This document shows, one piece after another, positions 60,803-64,000 of a DNA stretch of 64,000 nt (the first letter of the stretch is position 1; every line of letters starts with the position of its first letter). Made by a program: the position numbers and the translations under genes. The notes beneath the pieces are model-generated. The model ran no database searches. It had not been told where the DNA came from and was given only the letters and a program-made list of their open reading frames with translations. Origin of the DNA: Isoetes taiwanensis (lineage: Eukaryota > Streptophyta > Lycopodiopsida > Isoetales > Isoetaceae); contig JAJEKV010000039.1 of assembly GCA_021234155.1 (NCBI GenBank), positions 11,051,077 through 11,115,076 on the forward strand. The letters run 5' to 3'.

Positions 60803-60834
60803 AGGATGGCTGGAGACCCCATTTTTTCTCTAAT
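60803..60834 (-). repeat. Right terminal inverted repeat of element B
   Basis: 32 bp, inverse of 51,407-51,438 (30 of 32 identical). Confidence 0.85.
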
Positions 60835-60912
60835 GCCACATACGATCTGGGCCATAGGTAGACAGATCTAACGATTGTGGTAGTCTAAGGTGCACCTTGT
60901 TTATAATATGTA
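60835..60912. repeat. Right copy of the duplication, second part
   Basis: Matches 48,769-48,845 (ACATACGATCTGGGCCATAG, CTAACGATTGTGGTAGTCTA). It is the continuation of 51,223-51,406, displaced by element B. Confidence 0.78.
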
Positions 60913-61990
60913 GCACAATAACACCCTAGAAAATATAAGGAATAGAGATCAGTTAGATTCAACACTATCTCTAATCTTAGAGAAGGTGATACTTGGATAA
61001 CATGGAGTCAAATTACTCAAGAGAGAGTGCTCCCTTACAAATGAAAGGATCCTTGATATTGTCATGCAGGCTTTAACCAATTGGAGCAACACTCTAGAGT
61101 TGGTCTTCTGGAACTGTAATAATAAAAAAGAATACAAACTTGCCTTTACAAAATGATTCTTGACCCTCTAGATTTGAAGTCCTCAATAGTTTGGAGGTGC
61201 TCCAATGAAGTTGCCGTAAATCTCGCAGTAGGTTGAAATGCCTATTGTGCACAGAAATTGTGTTATTTCGATGGCTCTTAATTAGAATCTTGCCTCAAAT
61301 GAAAGAGCAATCAAAAATAATTTTGGAGTCCCTGATCATTGCCCTCGAGGCTGCTGACTGGTTGAAACTCCTCATATTTTTCAAGGCCCAAAACTCTCTC
61401 CTTTTTGGTCTTCGGCTAGAAATCTCTTTGGTGCCACGATAGGTTTTTACAGAAATAGAGCACACCATAATTCCCATCCTTTCAATGTCATTTGGTTGAC
61501 AATCTCTCCTTGTTGAAACAGCTCTTGCCCATCAGAAACTAAAGGGCCTGGCATATGATCTGCACTGGACACCCTTGGAAGGTATTATGGTTTATTTCCA
61601 GATTATCTTTGACTAATGCTGATATTGATGTTGACAGAATTCGTCCACAAATACTATGACATCGTCATCCCCCCTCGACGTGGCAGATACAATCCAAAGC
61701 CTCTCTTGACTAAATGGAGTCAAAGTTAAATCAAGGAAAATATGGAGACATTGAAACAGGAGATGATGGCTCTAATTGCCTTGGGGCTTGTATTGGAAAA
61801 TGAAGACTTCTGGTGGTGGAATAGCCTTAGCCTCATACAATAATTTGCAGCCAAATAGAAGGAGCACTTCGAGATCTCTTCAAAGGTCATTCTGAAATTA
61901 ATAAATCACACTCCTTTTGATCTGGATGAACTGGAGACCATTTACAATGGTGCAAGTTGCTCCACTGGAATTCACCTTGGGATATGCCTG
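60913..61990. other. No recognisable gene
   Basis: AT-rich. Short frames such as EAADWLKLLIFFKAQN (+, near 61,345) hint at decayed coding DNA, but no family is recognised. Confidence 0.35.
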
Positions 61991-61991
61991 A

Positions 61992-64000
61992 TTTTTTTTT
62001 TTTTTTTTTTTTGAAGGCAAGGATTTTTTTTATATTCATGTTAACATAAGTACATCAAAAGGGGGTATATCCATTGGAAAATGATATACCAAATGAAGGC
62101 ATGCAGAGATATAGCTTCTGCCATGTCCAAAAAGATAACTCCAATCATGGAGTAAATACAAACTTTAGAGTTTTAAACTTGTAAAAACAGTTGTATCAGA
62201 AATTTAGTTTGGAACCTGGAACCCCTCTTGTGCTGCAATCAAGTCTTGTATGGTCAGGTTTTCCACCCTGCGTCTACCAAAGATATTTAGAAGTGAATCA
62301 AGCTCCTCGCATGGGAAATTGGTGAAATCCAACAAAAGGAGCACATGTGCTTCCCTTTTTTGCTGCCATGTATGAAACAGATTCAAGAAAAAGGGCCTCA
62401 GCCCAAACCTCTTTCTTCTTCAATAACTTTTTGATGGCCAGTGCGTGAATCATTTCTTGCTTCAGCTGTATAAGGATGTTCTCCAGTTCAGCATGAGATA
62501 ACATAGCGTCCTCCTCATCCGAATTTTCTGCCTGCCCCATTCCTCTGGTAGAACCTCCTACTCTATTGAGTCTCCTCATGGCATCTGTGCAAAACATCAT
62601 CAGATAATGTTAGTTTAAGTACAAAGAATTCAAAAGGTCCCTTAAAGGAACCAATACTGTCCCATTCTCTGTCATATTTTTTCCCCTTTAGTGTTTTGTG
62701 GGCAATAGCTGAGATTTGAATAAGGTCCAGTAAGGTTCTCCTCAGCCAAATCATAGATGGTGCATGACCTCCAATTATAACTCTGTTTCTGTGTAACCAT
62801 ATAGCCCAGCAGGTCAGAGTTCTCATAGTGTTGACTAATCTGCTACCATTGTCCCAAAAGGAAAGTAGATCATTATTGGTTGGCACTCCCTTATTAAGTT
62901 GTGCTGTCCAGCTCCAAAAATCTAGTAGCCACTTGCATATAAAGACATGATTTGAATTCTCTGTTTCCCCACATAGTTTGCATTGGCTTGATACAGTGTG
63001 GTCATATTTGGCTCGATTCTGATTGGTGGCTAGACTCTGATGCAAGGCTATCCATTTAAAGGTTTTGATCCTAGCAGCAGTATATACCTTCCATCCCTTT
63101 GCACAAACCGAGTTCAATTTATCTTCCTCACAATTCCATAGTAGAGTAGCTTTGGATGGTTTCCTTTCAAGTAAGGCCTTGTAGATATCTTTGACTGAAT
63201 ATATTTCTTTCTTATTCAACTGCCATTGATTACTGTTCTGGCTGAGCTCCTGATATCCTCCCATATGCTCCAACCTTTAGTTCTGTTCTTAACTTCCTCC
63301 CAAGTGAGCCATCTGTTTGAAGGATCCCTGAGATCTTCAATTTTATTGATACCTGCACTGAACCACTGCATGTACTTCTGGGGATGTTGAAGGGCTAAGC
63401 AACCAATGCCTTCAGGAGCTAGACCAGGGTGCCAAAAAAAGTTAGTATCTTTGCTCCTGGCATCCAAAACAGGTGGTCTATAGCATAATGCAGCATTATT
63501 CCATGCATCCAGAATTCTTTTCATGATATTGGATGTTCCAGAGCCTGGAGTCAACTGAAAGAAAGCTGAATCAGGTAGGCAATGCTTGAGAGTGGCACTG
63601 CCAACAGGGTGAGAGCATTGCAGCCAATATCTTATTAGCTTGAGGGCCGGGGATGGTCTGTTAAGATAGATAGATAGTATTTTAACGTCTCCACACCATC
63701 TTGGCAGCTAAGGCTTGAGCTTGTACAAATAAGTCCTTACATCCGAGACCCCCTTCTTTCCTTGGTTTAACCAAGTCTGACCAAGCTACTTTATGCGACC
63801 CTTGCCATATGAATTCCCTGATAATCCTTTCAATTTGGTTGTAAGAGGCCTTATCTCCTACCAGAACTGAGGAGAAGAAAACATGTGTACTACAGATCAC
63901 AGAATTAGCAATTTCAACTCTTCCAGCCAGAGATAAAGTGGACGGATACCTGTGAAGTTTTTCTTTAATCCTGGAAACTATAGGTTCCCACAGTCCATGT
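61992..64000 (-). mobile_element. L1-type LINE, 3' part, continuing beyond the window
   Basis: It starts with a 21-T run at 61,992-62,012. On the - strand the C-terminal region of a plant L1 pol is visible in several frames. Near the window edge is ICSTHVFFSSVLVGDK, IIREFIWQGSHKVAWS and KPRKEGGLGCKDL (63,900-63,682). Then comes RILDAWNNA...RPPVLDARSK, and the zf-RVT zinc motif CKLCGETENSNHVFICK with GWKVYTAARIKTFKWIALHQ (63,273-62,563). Frame changes at about 63,220 and 62,600 show decay. The RT core and 5' end lie outside the window, so the target duplication cannot be checked. 62,204-62,600 is the weakly coding 3' end. Confidence 0.85.

Larger units (their letters stand above)
51407..60834. 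mobile_element. Element B: 9.4-kb DNA transposon with 32-bp TIRs
   Basis: The ends ATTAGAGAAAAAATG(A/G)GG and on to CCATCCT are inverted copies, 30 of 32 identical. The flanks become the continuous ~250-bp repeat seen at 48,594-48,845 when the element is removed, which proves insertion independently of the repeats. Bases at the junction (..AGAAGCCC | and | GCCACAT..) allow a target duplication of at most 3 bp and cannot be resolved because of C runs. It carries a transposase-like gene on + (51,873-56,337, interrupted) and a convergent spliced gene on - (57,830-59,718). The superfamily was not identified. Confidence 0.82.

Noticed and set aside
51407-60834. Element B as a CACTA (EnSpm) transposon
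   Set aside because: The ends start ATTAG or CATTAG and not CACTA/CACTG, the duplication cannot be fixed at 3 bp, and the protein shows no recognisable CACTA transposase motif.
1-64000. CRISPR array, bacterial operons or organellar genome insertion
   Set aside because: No spaced direct repeats, no dense unspliced genes, and no plastid or mitochondrial gene blocks were seen.

Overview
This window is nuclear DNA of a land plant. It holds two intron-containing genes of plant type: an organellar glutamyl-tRNA amidotransferase subunit B (35,225-38,988) and a classical plant lipoxygenase with nine exons (40,304-43,883). Both have canonical splice sites and short introns (about 70-940 bp). Almost everything else is transposable-element DNA. 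The repeat mix (non-L1 LINEs with pentanucleotide tails, L1-type LINEs, a DNA transposon with a 4-bp target duplication and an unusual transposase) hints at a non-seed plant, but the species cannot be fixed from sequence alone.

Layout. 1-5,200: LINE remnants on the + strand. 5,436-5,940: a piece of a transposase gene. 5,961-14,792: a decayed Ty3/gypsy-type LTR element on the - strand, with a full left LTR and a truncated right LTR. 14,793-19,931: largely anonymous DNA ending in a Helitron-like 3' terminus. 20,362-33,284: a solo LTR of the same gypsy family, split by an 11.3-kb DNA transposon (element A, 21,773-33,051) that has perfect 24-bp terminal inverted repeats and a TGAT target duplication. 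33,290-35,200: small tandem repeats and a tRNA-like SINE head. 35,225-43,883: the two genes. 45,152-47,523: a 5'-truncated L1 LINE. 48,051-48,255: a tiny LTR/PBS remnant. 48,845-51,222: a 5'-truncated LINE with a long open RT frame, flanked by a roughly 250-bp direct duplication. 51,407-60,834: a second large DNA transposon (element B) inserted in the right-hand copy of that duplication. 61,992-64,000: another L1 LINE, cut by the window edge.

Elements A and B share a plan: a transposase-like gene on the + strand entering from the left, and convergent - strand gene(s) entering from the right. In A the - strand carries a Ulp1-like (C48) protease, upstream exons with a coiled coil and a RING-type zinc finger, and an FCP1/SCP-like phosphatase domain. 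In B it carries an unrecognised spliced gene. Both have been hit by later insertions that can be removed exactly by their target duplications. A 2.43-kb hAT element (8-bp duplication) lies inside the Ulp1-like exon and itself contains rhomboid-protease exons. A 1.78-kb poly(A) retroposon (13-bp duplication) lies inside the B transposase frame. In both cases the interrupted reading frame closes in phase when the insert is ignored.

All transposon genes show stops or frameshifts except the LINE RT frame at 49,276-51,222 and parts of B. The host genes look intact. All coordinates and splice sites were read by eye, with no database search.
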